From assembly GCF_001189965.1 (NCBI RefSeq), contig NZ_LFLU01000008.1, positions 1 through 64,000 of the forward strand: a stretch of 64,000 nt of DNA, written 5' to 3'. The position numbers and the translations under genes were made by a program. The DNA is from Herbaspirillum rhizosphaerae (GTDB taxonomy: Bacteria > Pseudomonadota > Gammaproteobacteria > Burkholderiales > Burkholderiaceae_D). Of this stretch, positions 1 to 8,566 are shown piece by piece (the first letter of the stretch is position 1; each line of letters begins with the position of its first letter). The notes under the pieces were generated by a model that made no database searches, had not been told where the DNA came from, and saw nothing but the letters and a program-made list of their open reading frames with translations.

Positions 1-2166
1 ATCATTGCCATACTCGCCATATAAGGTGTCATTGCCATTGCCGCCGTAGAGCGTGTCTTCACCTGACTGACCGTAGATGGTGTCATTGCCTTCTTTTCCC
101 AGCAAGATGTCATTGCCATCGCCACCGTAGAGATAGTCGACTCCCATAGTTCCCACTAACAAATCTGATCGTATGGTGCCAGAGAGGTTATGTTCGGTGG
201 AGGCGGCAAGGCGGACCGTCCAGCTGCTCAGTTCTTCGCTGAATGTGCCCAGATCGGGAGTGGAATTGAGTTGAGTAACAAGGAATCTCATTGATACCCA
301 GCCAGATCTGGCTAAACGCGCTTCACCTATCGAACTAATAAACTCGACGAGATCGACGATTCCTTGTTGGGGATTAGCCGAGATTGCCTGTTTGAACGCA
401 TTCTCCAAAGATGTAAATTTTGATGCGCTTTGGCAGTCTTCCAGAAGGAGTTTGGAATAGGACTTTAAGTGCGTTTCCGAGACAAGGGATTCATAAATGT
501 CTGTCTTAAATCTGTCGTAGGCCAACGAAATGTTTGAGATTTGCTCAGCAGTCAGCGAAACGGTGACATTGCCTGAGTTGGCATTCAATGGCGTGAACCG
601 GGCTTGTCCACTGGCTCCGCCATAAGTGAAACCCATAAAACGCTCGACTACACCCAACTTGCGGATGAAATCGTCGTAGGCTGATGTACCTAAGGGCAGA
701 CCTGCCAAGCTATAAGTCAATTTGACTCCACTGCTGACGAGGGCGTCGGCCTGTACTTTGAGTGACCTTAAGTCGGACGTGTTGGCCCATCTTTCGATCA
801 AGCCGTCAAGTTTGTCGATCTGCCCTTGGCGAGTGGTTTGCTGGGTATAAGTTTGCACCCAATTACCGAGGTCAGTCGAGAGGCTAATAGCTTCATTCAG
901 GTCACGTACGTGGCCTGAGCCTCTCAGTGTCGGAAGCGCCTTGGCCTGGTCGGTGAGAGTGATCTGGTTGGTAAACTGACGATGAAATGTGTTGACAAGC
1001 AAGTCCAGATTGGCCGTTGCGCCGTTAGTTTCGCCTGTCGTACCCGTGGTGCCATTGGCCCGGGTAAAGGTACCTGCTGCTGTTTGCACGTTGCCGTTGC
1101 CCAGATCGGTGCGCACAGCGTTTGAGTTGACGCCAATCCCGGTAATGTTGTTGATGCCGAGTGCGGTCAGCTCATTGGCTTGGCTAATGCCGTCTTGGTT
1201 CAGATCGCGCCAGATGCGCAAATTGGCAAATACGCTGTCTGCTGAGTCGATCTTGCCGTCTTTGTTGGTGTCAAGGTCTTTGAGTGCGTCGAAACCGTCC
1301 GTGGCCAATTGGCCATTGCTCTTGAGTGTGTCCACACCGAAGAGTTCGCGGCCTGAATCGATGGTGCCGTTGCCATTGCGATCCAGGACCAGCCAGCCGT
1401 CATCTGGCTTGACCCAGCCGGTTCCGGTCTTCACGCCATCGGCATCGTGGTCAAACACAATGACCTTGCCATCGCGAGTGCTCGTTGTTTCGATACCGTC
1501 ACCATCGAGGTCGAGAACTAACGGATCGCGACGGGGAGGGATGGTTGCACTTGCACCTGCGTTGCCCCCGGCGTTGCCTATACCGCCAGCAGCGCCGTTG
1601 CCACCACCAGATCCTCCAGCCCCGTCACCCGTACCGTGATCAGTGTAGCCTCCCGGCCAAGGCAAGCCTGTAAAGGGATCACCTCCGCGGGTTGTGTCAG
1701 GCGGTGTGCCAGGTGGTGTAGTCAGGTTGCCGATATTTTTTACATCGTCGATATTGTCCTTTGGCCACAAGTCGCCCTGAAATCCGCCTGGATTGAGGCC
1801 GCCTTTTTCCAATGCTTTCCAGGTGAAGTCGATACAACTATTGTTGAGACCGTTGTAATAAGTGTTAAACCCTCCCGCAGACGGATTTTTACCGAAATTC
1901 GCCATCGCATCATATTGCGCCTGAGTGATTTCGATGGTGCGAGAATAATCTCTTCCTTGGTAGTAGGAATCATCAGGGCCATGTGCATTTACTGTGCCAG
2001 ATCCAAACGGGTCATTGAGTGGATTATTGTCTGCGACGGGGGAAAATCCGTAGCTCGCGGCATTTCCACTTGCATCATTCAGGGTGTACCACATGTGCCC
2101 AACTTTTGAGAGGCCATCTGAAGTTGGTGTACCAGGTCCTACAATATTGATGGTTACTGTTGGCAT
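1..2166 (-). CDS. RTX-type secreted protein with N-terminal papain-like domain (C-terminus beyond window)
   Basis: The frame is open from ATG at 2166 to base 1 (722 codons seen), so the C-terminus lies outside the window. AAGGA precedes the start. Residues 1-120 hold a His motif (GHMWY, His24) and a later Cys motif (NSCIDFTWKAL, Cys111). That His-before-Cys order is typical of permuted NlpC/P60-like papain folds; assigning this fold is inference. A Gly/Ala-rich linker (about 175-205) leads to Ca-binding, dockerin-like loops (LDLDGDGIETT near 219, then a DRNGNGTIDSGRELFG block). The last ~55 visible residues are RTX nonapeptides (GGDGND, GQSGED, GGNGND). RTX repeats normally mean type I secretion and folding in external calcium. 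The start overlaps the DUF5625-like gene by 13 bp, so they are co-transcribed. It is probably a secreted hydrolase or toxin; the substrate is unknown. Confidence 0.75.
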   Translation of the reverse strand, partial: MPTVTINIVGPGTPTSDGLSKVGHMWYTLNDASGNAASYGFSPVADNNPLNDPFGSGTVNAHGPDDSYYQGRDYSRTIEITQAQYDAMANFGKNPSAGGFNTYYNGLNNSCIDFTWKALEKGGLNPGGFQGDLWPKDNIDDVKNIGNLTTPPGTPPDTTRGGDPFTGLPWPGGYTDHGTGDGAGGSGGGNGAAGGIGNAGGNAGASATIPPRRDPLVLDLDGDGIETTSTRDGKVIVFDHDADGVKTGTGWVKPDDGWLVLDRNGNGTIDSGRELFGVDTLKSNGQLATDGFDALKDLDTNKDGKIDSADSVFANLRIWRDLNQDGISQANELTALGINNITGIGVNSNAVRTDLGNGNVQTAAGTFTRANGTTGTTGETNGATANLDLLVNTFHRQFTNQITLTDQAKALPTLRGSGHVRDLNEAISLSTDLGNWVQTYTQQTTRQGQIDKLDGLIERWANTSDLRSLKVQADALVSSGVKLTYSLAGLPLGTSAYDDFIRKLGVVERFMGFTYGGASGQARFTPLNANSGNVTVSLTAEQISNISLAYDRFKTDIYESLVSETHLKSYSKLLLEDCQSASKFTSLENAFKQAISANPQQGIVDLVEFISSIGEARLARSGWVSMRFLVTQLNSTPDLGTFSEELSSWTVRLAASTEHNLSGTIRSDLLVGTMGVDYLYGGDGNDILLGKEGNDTIYGQSGEDTLYGGNGNDTLYGEYGND

Positions 2167-2747
2167 GGTTCATTCCTTGTAGGTTCTTTCTGGGGATTAA
2201 AATTAACTTTGGCTGGCATCGCTATTTCGAAAGAGGTAGGGATGGATGAAAATTCTGGAGATGCTCGTTTATTTATAAGGCGTGCTCTATACATGCCAGG
2301 GGATAAAACATGGCTGCCTATATTTTTTTCGAAATGACTTTGCCCCCAAGATGTCAATATTGGATCCGCATCTTGGGAGTAAACTTCGACTTCTTTTTCT
2401 TCCGTGCATATCGCAAAGATGATTAAATTTATTGGCGTTGGCGTGCCAGATTCCAGCGGCTTACCAGTCTTGTCCATCGTATTCCCACCTAGTATTTTTC
2501 GAACGCGTTCCCGTTCCACCTGATCATTTTTTGGAAAGCCAAACCTCATCGAGTACCAGTAAGGAAAATGCTTTCTTACTTCAAATTTAAAATCAGCAAC
2601 AACTCCACTTTCAGTAAGTTTAATTTGGACAGAACTTGGCTCTGGTGATCTGCAATGCATATATGTGGAGACCGATATTGCGGATGCCACTAAAAGTCCA
2701 ATCAAGATGCACTGAAAAATCGAAAACCGATTTTTTGAATTCGACAT
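2154..2747 (-). CDS. DUF5625-like membrane-anchored or exported protein
   Basis: A 197-residue protein. One N-terminal hydrophobic segment (about 10-30) is followed by a soluble domain. The stretch HFPYWYSMRFGF followed by ERERVRKILGG resembles DUF5625, which I recognise from memory only. ATG at 2747 has AAGGA upstream. The stop lies 13 bp inside the RTX gene, showing translational coupling. Small exported proteins next to a secreted hydrolase are often its immunity or accessory factors, so an immunity or adaptor role is a reasonable inference without direct evidence. Confidence 0.55.
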   Translation of the reverse strand: MSNSKNRFSIFQCILIGLLVASAISVSTYMHCRSPEPSSVQIKLTESGVVADFKFEVRKHFPYWYSMRFGFPKNDQVERERVRKILGGNTMDKTGKPLESGTPTPINLIIFAICTEEKEVEVYSQDADPILTSWGQSHFEKNIGSHVLSPGMYRARLINKRASPEFSSIPTSFEIAMPAKVNFNPQKEPTRNEPCQQ

Positions 2748-2750
2748 CCA

Positions 2751-3209
2751 TCATTCCTTCAATTTTTCAATTTTTATCGCGCGACCGCGTTCAAAGTAGA
2801 CTCTGAACGGGGCATTATTACGGCCAGGGAATTGGGAGGAATTCTTGAACATCATCCAGATTTCACTATTGTCGGCTTGTATGGATTGTGCCCACATGAC
2901 TTTAAGTGGATCGCTATGCTCAGGCCACTTTGCTTTATCAGCAACTACCTTGTAGGCAAAGGCACCGCCTGCCAACTTCGCTTCAAACGGCGTCATGCCG
3001 ACTGATACAACACCGCTCAAGATCAATGCTCGTCGCTCTTCCGGGAAGAGCTCTGGGTGTTGTGTGAACATTCTTTGCGCGTATGCCCCGCGTTCGATTG
3101 GTGGCTTGTGAGACGGGGGCTCATTAGCATATGATCGGAATGAAAATGAAACTAGCGTTATCGAAAATAGCATTCGAAAAATCAAGAAAAAATTCCCCAT
3201 TTTCAACAT
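2751..3209 (-). CDS. Exported paralogue of the upstream 118-aa protein
   Basis: 152 residues with an apparent signal peptide (hydrophobic 8-24, then RSYANEPP). The mature part (from about residue 41) closely matches the 118-residue product of the next gene upstream: both contain FEARLAGGAFAYKVVADKAK-type text (here FEAKLAGGAFAYKVVADKAK) and the ending VYFERGRA-KIEKL. AGGAG sits just before ATG 3209. It lies 3 bp from each neighbour in a tight four-gene operon. I do not recognise a named family. Position suggests an immunity or accessory role for the RTX protein. Confidence 0.7.
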   Translation of the reverse strand: MLKMGNFFLIFRMLFSITLVSFSFRSYANEPPSHKPPIERGAYAQRMFTQHPELFPEERRALILSGVVSVGMTPFEAKLAGGAFAYKVVADKAKWPEHSDPLKVMWAQSIQADNSEIWMMFKNSSQFPGRNNAPFRVYFERGRAIKIEKLKE

Positions 3210-3212
3210 TCT

Positions 3213-3569
3213 TTACTCCTCTAATTTTTCAATCTTTACAGCACGCCCACGTTCGAAGTAAACGCGAAATGAGGTATTGCTCTTGCCAGAAAACTGGGAA
3301 GAATTTTTGAATGTCATCCAGATTTCACTATTGTCAGCCTGCATGGATTGCGCCCACATCACTTTAAGCGGATCGCTATGCTCAGGCCACTTTGCTTTAT
3401 CAGCGACTACTTTGTAGGCAAAGGCACCGCCTGCCAGTCTCGCCTCAAATGGCGCCATACCGCTTACTACCACCCCATCTAAAATGGACTGGCGCCGATC
3501 ATCTGGGAAAAGCTCTGGGTGCTGCGCGAACATGGTTTGCGCATAGCTGTTACGTTCTTCGGGTGTCAT
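3213..3569 (-). CDS. Small protein, cytosolic form of a duplicated pair
   Basis: 118 residues starting MTPEERNSYAQ with no signal peptide. GGAGG lies 8-9 bases upstream of ATG 3569, and the next possible upstream sequence carries no export signal. It is about 80% identical to the mature part of its downstream paralogue, and the DNA is near-identical around 3360-3440 versus 2930-3010. This indicates a recent tandem duplication or gene conversion. It is the first gene of the four-gene operon ending in the RTX protein. No known family recognised. The pair may protect different compartments, which is speculative. Confidence 0.65.
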   Translation of the reverse strand: MTPEERNSYAQTMFAQHPELFPDDRRQSILDGVVVSGMAPFEARLAGGAFAYKVVADKAKWPEHSDPLKVMWAQSMQADNSEIWMTFKNSSQFSGKSNTSFRVYFERGRAVKIEKLEE

Positions 3570-3902
3570 CTAGATTGCCCCTCCAAAATTTAATCGATCA
3601 CTACTTAGTTAACTTGATTTTTTAGATGTGCTGCGAGATGAACGAACTTGGCAGATCAGGCAAGACGATGCTCCTGAGAAAGAAAATGTGTTCGTTATCC
3701 TAATGGGACTTGTTGCAAAAATGAATGGGCCAAATTGGCAATAGGTTCTTTTTTTGTAAGTATTTCTAAAATTAGATTAATGTCGATTGCACTCTAGTTG
3801 TAATGCAGTTGCGTCTTAATGAAAATTTGTGTGGAGTGATTTCTCTTCAAAATAGTTTGGCTAGATGATTGCCGTTAAGCGTGTAATGGGAAGTTCAAAA
3901 TA
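3570..3902. other. AT-rich intergenic stretch
   Basis: About 330 bases without a supportable ORF. It carries the upstream region of the RTX operon (minus strand), with a possible AT-rich promoter. I see no conserved gene remnant. Base composition is clearly richer in A/T than the efflux operon to the right, matching the 1-3.6 kb locus and suggesting that locus was acquired separately. Confidence 0.5.
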
Positions 3903-3939
3903 AAAAAGCGCTCGTTCTTATCAGGAACGAGCGCTTTTT
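3903..3939. terminator. Bidirectional rho-independent terminator
   Basis: A perfect 15-bp inverted repeat (3903-3917 with 3925-3939), with arm AAAAAGCGCTCGTTC and a 7-nt loop. A-runs and T-runs flank the GC stem, so it can act in both directions. It lies 17 bp past the stop of the emrB-like gene and should end the efflux operon transcript. Confidence 0.9.
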
Positions 3940-3955
3940 CGTTAAGCGAGGCAGA

Positions 3956-5521
3956 TCAGTGAGCAGCAGCTGCTGCCTCCGCGCCGGCATTGCCCTTGGC
4001 CGGCTTGATGATCCAGATCACGGGGATGATCACGATGAAGATCACCGCCGACAGCCAGAAGATGTCGTTGATGCCGATCATCGCCGCCTGCGCATTCAGA
4101 TTGCGTTCGATCAGGCCGGTTGCCTGCTCGGTGCTCATGCCGAAATTGCCGGTGAGATTGCTGAACATCTGTTGCAGCGCCGTGCTGTAGGGTGTCGCAT
4201 GTTCCGTCAACTGGGCATGGTGGACGATGGTGCGGTTGTTCCACGCCGTGGTTGCCACCGAGGTGCCGATGGCGCCGCAGAACACGCGCACGAAGCTCGA
4301 CAGGCCGGCCGCGGCGGGGATGCGTTCCGGCGGCAGGCCGGACAGCAGCAGCACCGTCAGCGGCACGAAGAACATCGCCGTCGGGATGCCTTGCAGCAGC
4401 GTCGGCAGGATGACGGTCCACTGATCCACTTCGAGCGTGTAGCGCGAACGCAGCCAGAACACCAGTGCGAAACAGACGAAGGACGCCGTCGCCACTTTGC
4501 GGGCATCCACGCGCGGCAGGAACTTGCCGATCAGCGGCATCAGGATCACCGCAAAAATCCCGAGCGGCGCCGTCGACAGACCGGAGTCTATCGCGCGATA
4601 GCCGAGATATTGCTGCAACCACTGCGGCAACAGCACCAGATTGCCGAAGAACACGCCGTAGCCGATCGAAATCGCGACTGTGCCGCCGAAGAAGTTGCGC
4701 CTGCCGAACAGCCGCAAGTCCACTACCGGGTGATCGTTGTTCAGCTCCCAGATCACAAAGTAGGCGAAGGCGACTGCTGCAATGATACCCAGCGTGACGA
4801 TGGTCGGCGAGGAGAACCAGTCGAGATCCTTGCCTTTGTCGAGCATGATCTGGAATGCCGCCACCCACGTAATCAGCAACAGCAGACCGATGGTGTCGAT
4901 CGGCAGGTTGCGGGTAGGACTTTCTCTATCCTTGTAGATCGCCATCGTCATGCCGGCAGCCAGCAAGCCGACCGGGATGTTGATGTAAAAGATCCACGGC
5001 CAGGTGTAGGCGTCGGTAATCCAGCCGCCCAGCGCGGGTCCGGCCACCGGCGCGACCACTGCGGTCATGCCCCATAGCGCAAGGGCGAATGAGGCCTTGG
5101 ATTTGGGGTAGGCCCCCAACAGCAGCGATTGCGACAACGGCACCATCGGACCAGCCACCAGGCCTTGCAAAACCCGCGCCGCCAGCAGGATCGGCAGCGT
5201 CGGCGCCAGGCCGCACAGCCACGACGCCAGCACGAACAGCAGCACCGACGACACGAACAGGCGTACGGCGCCGATGCGTTGCGTGAGCCAGCCGGTCAGC
5301 GGAATCGAGATCGCATTGGCCGCCGCGAAAGAAGTAATGACCCAGGTGCCTTCATCGATCGAGACGCCGAGGTTGCCCGAGATGGTCGGGATCGCCACGT
5401 TCGCAATCGACGAGTCGAGGACGTTCATGAACACCGCCAGCGACACGCACAAGGTGCCGAGCACCAGCTTGCCGCCGGTCAGCGGCGGCGGTGGTGTATA
5501 GGGTTGAGGACTGCTCGCCAT
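3956..5521 (-). CDS. emrB: DHA2-family MFS drug efflux permease (EmrB type)
   Basis: 521 residues, the usual EmrB/QacA length, with a hydrophobic profile fitting 14 membrane segments. The N-terminal text VLDSSIANVAIPTISGNLG followed by TWVITSFAAANAISIPLTGW is characteristic of DHA2 proton-driven exporters. It is the third gene of the outer-membrane factor / adaptor / permease operon, 15 bp after the EmrA-like gene. Together they should form an envelope-spanning pump expelling hydrophobic drugs or toxic organics. The substrate cannot be read from sequence. Confidence 0.92.
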   Translation of the reverse strand: MASSPQPYTPPPPLTGGKLVLGTLCVSLAVFMNVLDSSIANVAIPTISGNLGVSIDEGTWVITSFAAANAISIPLTGWLTQRIGAVRLFVSSVLLFVLASWLCGLAPTLPILLAARVLQGLVAGPMVPLSQSLLLGAYPKSKASFALALWGMTAVVAPVAGPALGGWITDAYTWPWIFYINIPVGLLAAGMTMAIYKDRESPTRNLPIDTIGLLLLITWVAAFQIMLDKGKDLDWFSSPTIVTLGIIAAVAFAYFVIWELNNDHPVVDLRLFGRRNFFGGTVAISIGYGVFFGNLVLLPQWLQQYLGYRAIDSGLSTAPLGIFAVILMPLIGKFLPRVDARKVATASFVCFALVFWLRSRYTLEVDQWTVILPTLLQGIPTAMFFVPLTVLLLSGLPPERIPAAAGLSSFVRVFCGAIGTSVATTAWNNRTIVHHAQLTEHATPYSTALQQMFSNLTGNFGMSTEQATGLIERNLNAQAAMIGINDIFWLSAVIFIVIIPVIWIIKPAKGNAGAEAAAAAH

Positions 5522-5536
5522 GGAGGATGCGTCCGA

Positions 5537-6742
5537 TCAGGTGTGTGGAATGACGATGGCGGCAGCCTTCTTGCGCACCGGCATCGGCAAACCGCTGGCG
5601 TTGTCGCTGATGATGCGGTCGACGATGTCATCGGCTTGCTTGCCCAGATCGGTGTAGACGTTGGTCTGGTAGTCGGTGGCGGCTGCCTGCAGCGCCTTGC
5701 CGTCGCCGCGGATGTTCACGGTGGCGGTGGTCGACAGGCCGATGCGCAGCGGATGCGCCTGGACTTCTTGCGGGTCCAGCGCTATGCGCACAGGCACGCG
5801 CTGGACCACCTTGATCCAGTTGCCGGTGGCATTTTGCGCCGGCAGCAGCGAGAACGCGCCGCCGGTGCCGGCCGAGAAGCCAATCACGGTGCCCTTGTAC
5901 TTGACGTCGGAACCGTAGACATCGGCGATGACTTCAACCGGCTGGCCGATGCGGATGTGCTTGAGCTGGCCTTCCTTGAAGTTGGCGTCGATCCAGATCT
6001 GTTCCAGCGGCACGATCGCCATCAGCGGGCTGCCGGCGGCGATGCGCTGGCCGAGCTGGACGGAACGCTTGGAGACGAAACCGGACACCGGCGCGACGAT
6101 GTTGACGCGGGCGTAGTTCAGATAAGCGTTACGTACTTGCGTCGATGCCTGCAGCACGTTCGGATGCTCGGTCACGCTGGTGTGGTCGGTCAGTGCGCGG
6201 TTGGCGGCCAGGCTGGCGCGAGCCTGCTCCAGCGATGCGCTGGCGTTCTTGACGGCGTCTTGGGCGTGCGACAGATCTTCTTGCGAGACGGCGCCGGAGG
6301 CGATGCCGGCCTGGCGGCGTTGCAGGTCGTCACGGGCGCGGGCCAGATTGGTTTCCGCCGCGGTGACGTTGGCCGACAAGGTGTCGTTGTTCAGGAAAGT
6401 CTGGCGTGTCTGACGCACGGCCTGGGCCAAGGCTGCTTCGGCTTGCGCCAGTGCCAGCTTGGTGTCGGCGGCGTCAAGCGCGACCAGCTGCTGGCCGGCT
6501 TTGACGATTTGCGTGTCGTCCGCCTTGATGGCGGTAACGGTGCCGCCGACCTGGGCGGAAATCTGGATCACATTGCCGCCGACGTAGGCGTCGTCGGTTT
6601 CTTCGTAAAAGCGGGCGACCAGGAACCAGTACAGGCCGAGCGCGATGGCAACCAGGATAATGACCAGCGTCAACAGGAGCAACTGGCGTTTGCGTTTGCC
6701 GTTGCCATTGCTGTTGCCGTTTTGTGGAAGGGCTTCACTCAT
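5537..6742 (-). CDS. emrA: HlyD/EmrA-family membrane fusion protein
   Basis: 401 residues. A Lys/Arg-rich N-terminus (GNGKRKRQ) precedes a single membrane anchor at about 20-41. Then come the first lipoyl half (YVGGNVIQISAQVGGTV), a helical hairpin of repeated Ala/Gln/Leu heptads (about 115-200) and the second half (VNIVAPVSGFVSKRSVQLGQ). This is the typical EmrA periplasmic adaptor linking the MFS pump to the outer-membrane channel. ATG 6742 starts MSEALPQ. The gene sits between the channel and pump genes of the same operon. Confidence 0.92.
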   Translation of the reverse strand: MSEALPQNGNSNGNGKRKRQLLLLTLVIILVAIALGLYWFLVARFYEETDDAYVGGNVIQISAQVGGTVTAIKADDTQIVKAGQQLVALDAADTKLALAQAEAALAQAVRQTRQTFLNNDTLSANVTAAETNLARARDDLQRRQAGIASGAVSQEDLSHAQDAVKNASASLEQARASLAANRALTDHTSVTEHPNVLQASTQVRNAYLNYARVNIVAPVSGFVSKRSVQLGQRIAAGSPLMAIVPLEQIWIDANFKEGQLKHIRIGQPVEVIADVYGSDVKYKGTVIGFSAGTGGAFSLLPAQNATGNWIKVVQRVPVRIALDPQEVQAHPLRIGLSTTATVNIRGDGKALQAAATDYQTNVYTDLGKQADDIVDRIISDNASGLPMPVRKKAAAIVIPHT

Positions 6743-6852
6743 GAATTACTCCGTGTATTTCTTGATTTTGTCTGGGAGGTGCAACCGGCGATATCGATCA
6801 GTCTCGATCTGAAGGCCGGCTGCTCCACGCTTGGAACAATTTTGTTAATAAT

Positions 6853-8355
6853 TTATTGGGTCTTGGCGACGCCGGATCCAGTGTCGGGGGCTGCAACGGC
6901 CAGTCCGGCTTGCTGCGCATCGAATCCGCCTCCCAGCGCCTTGAACAAACCGATTTGCTGGTTGCGGCGGCTGGCTTCCAGATTGATCAGCGATTGTTGC
7001 TGGCCGAGCAGGGCGGTTTCCGCATTGAGCACAACCAGCTGCGAGGCCAGGCCGATGCGATAGCGTTCCTTGGCCAGATCGTAAGCGCGCTGCGTTGACG
7101 CCAGTGCTTCGCGGCGGATCGGCAACTGCTGATCGATGGAACGGATGCCGGTGATTTGCTTGGCAACGTCGCCGTAGGCATCGTTCAGGGTCTGGTTATA
7201 CGACGCGACCGCCATGTCGTAGGACGCATACGAGCCTTTCAGGTTGGCGCGCAGTGCGCCGCCTTCAAAGATCGGCAGGCTGATGGCCGGGCCGTAGGCG
7301 ATGCTCTTGCTGGCGGCCGTGAACGGGTTGGCGTTGAGCAGCGAGTCAAAGCCGATCATCGCCGACAGGTTGATGTCGGGATAGAAACGCGCCTTGGCGA
7401 CATCGACGTCCTTGCTGGCGGCTTCCACCTGCCAGCGTGCGGCGACGATATCAGGACGGCGTCCCAGCAGGTTCAGCGGCAGGGCGGATGGCAAGGCCGG
7501 TGTGGTCAGCGTGGTCATGCGCGGTGCGGCGACTTGCAGGCCGCGGTCCGGGCCTTTGCCCATCAGCACGCCGAGCTGCTGGCGCGTGAGGGTGATCTGG
7601 CCTTCGCTTTGCACCAGCTGGGCGCGGGCGTCGGCGCTGCTGCCTTGCGACTGGCTGCGTTCGATTTGCGTATCGAGACCGGTCTTGACACGGTCGGCGG
7701 TAATTCTTTGCAAAGATTCGCGCTGCGTGACGGTACGCTGCAAAATGTCATGCAAAGCGTATTCGGTGGCGAGCTGGTTGTAAGCCGATGCGATCGAGCT
7801 GGTGATGACGAGGCGGGTTTCCTGTGCGCTGGCTTCGGCAGCTTTTTTCTGCGAGACGGCTTGTTCGAGCGCGGCGTGGTTCTTGCCCCAGACGTCCAGC
7901 TCGTAACCCAGATTCAGGAAAGCCTTCTTTTCGTTGTACCAGCTGCCGCCGTAAGGGGCAGGGTAAATCGTGGTTGCCGGGAACAAGTTACGGGTGAACG
8001 ATGCTTCGGCGTCGACCGTCGGCAGCAGCGGCGCGCCTTTGCTTTCAGCCAGTGCGCTGGCGGAAGCGATGCGGGCCTGGGCTTGCTGCAGGCTGGGGTT
8101 GTTTTCCAAGGCTTCGGCAATCAGGGCGGTCAGTTGCGGATCGCCGAATTGCTCCACCCAGTTGGTGGCCGGCCATTGTCCCTGGCTCTGGCCGGACAGG
8201 CTGCGCTCGACGGCGTAGTCGCCGGGTTGCGCCATGTGTTTGTCGCTGTTGATACCGCTGAAACTGGCGCAGCCGGAGAGGCCCAGCATGCCGATCGTCA
8301 GGGTACACAAAGCGATCACCCGCAAACGCAGTGCAGGCGATGAGGCGGATTTCAT
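6853..8355 (-). CDS. NodT-family outer-membrane efflux lipoprotein
   Basis: 500 residues. I chose ATG 8355 because GGAG lies 6 bases upstream and it begins a clean lipoprotein signal with lipobox LSGC (Cys29). Reading from further upstream adds an implausible 42-residue basic leader. Features of the RND/EmrAB outer-membrane factor family include the internally repeated OEP domain, with phrases such as LGRRPDIVAARWQVEAA and YRIGLASQLVVLNAE. First gene of the efflux operon. It should be lipidated and trimerise into the TolC-like exit duct. Confidence 0.9.
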   Translation of the reverse strand: MKSASSPALRLRVIALCTLTIGMLGLSGCASFSGINSDKHMAQPGDYAVERSLSGQSQGQWPATNWVEQFGDPQLTALIAEALENNPSLQQAQARIASASALAESKGAPLLPTVDAEASFTRNLFPATTIYPAPYGGSWYNEKKAFLNLGYELDVWGKNHAALEQAVSQKKAAEASAQETRLVITSSIASAYNQLATEYALHDILQRTVTQRESLQRITADRVKTGLDTQIERSQSQGSSADARAQLVQSEGQITLTRQQLGVLMGKGPDRGLQVAAPRMTTLTTPALPSALPLNLLGRRPDIVAARWQVEAASKDVDVAKARFYPDINLSAMIGFDSLLNANPFTAASKSIAYGPAISLPIFEGGALRANLKGSYASYDMAVASYNQTLNDAYGDVAKQITGIRSIDQQLPIRREALASTQRAYDLAKERYRIGLASQLVVLNAETALLGQQQSLINLEASRRNQQIGLFKALGGGFDAQQAGLAVAAPDTGSGVAKTQ

Positions 8356-8514
8356 GTAATTCTCCAATTTTTGTTGCAGTATCCGGGTGAGAACAAGTGA
8401 TGCGTCTGGTTGAATTCGTCGCCGGGTCATTGCCGTGCGCCGATACATTGGGCCGGTCTCCGAGGGGGCTCGCGGAAGCATTTGCGAGCTGGCGAGTAAA
8501 AACTCATCTTTTGT

Positions 8515-8533
8515 ATTATACTCGTATATACGA
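8515..8533. promoter_or_regulatory. Efflux operon promoter with TetR operator palindrome
   Basis: TCGTATATACGA (8522-8533) is a perfect 12-bp palindrome in the gap between the divergent efflux operon and tetR gene. Read on the minus strand, TATAAT (8520-8515) lies immediately after it, so the palindrome would occupy the spacer of the efflux promoter. On the plus strand TATACT (8517-8522) could serve tetR. A repressor bound here would block both. The -35 elements are not clear. Confidence 0.55.
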
Positions 8534-8566
8534 ACATTAGCTCATGTTGTAAATTGGAATAAAAAA

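Noticed and set aside
1..130. Tandem DNA repeats at the left edge as a repeat array
   Set aside because: They encode RTX nonapeptides of the partial secreted protein and are explained by coding.
3959..7063. Long plus-strand ORFs opposite the efflux genes
   Set aside because: They are antisense shadows of GC-rich coding DNA, full of Arg/Gln/His runs, and the minus-strand genes have clear families and start sites.
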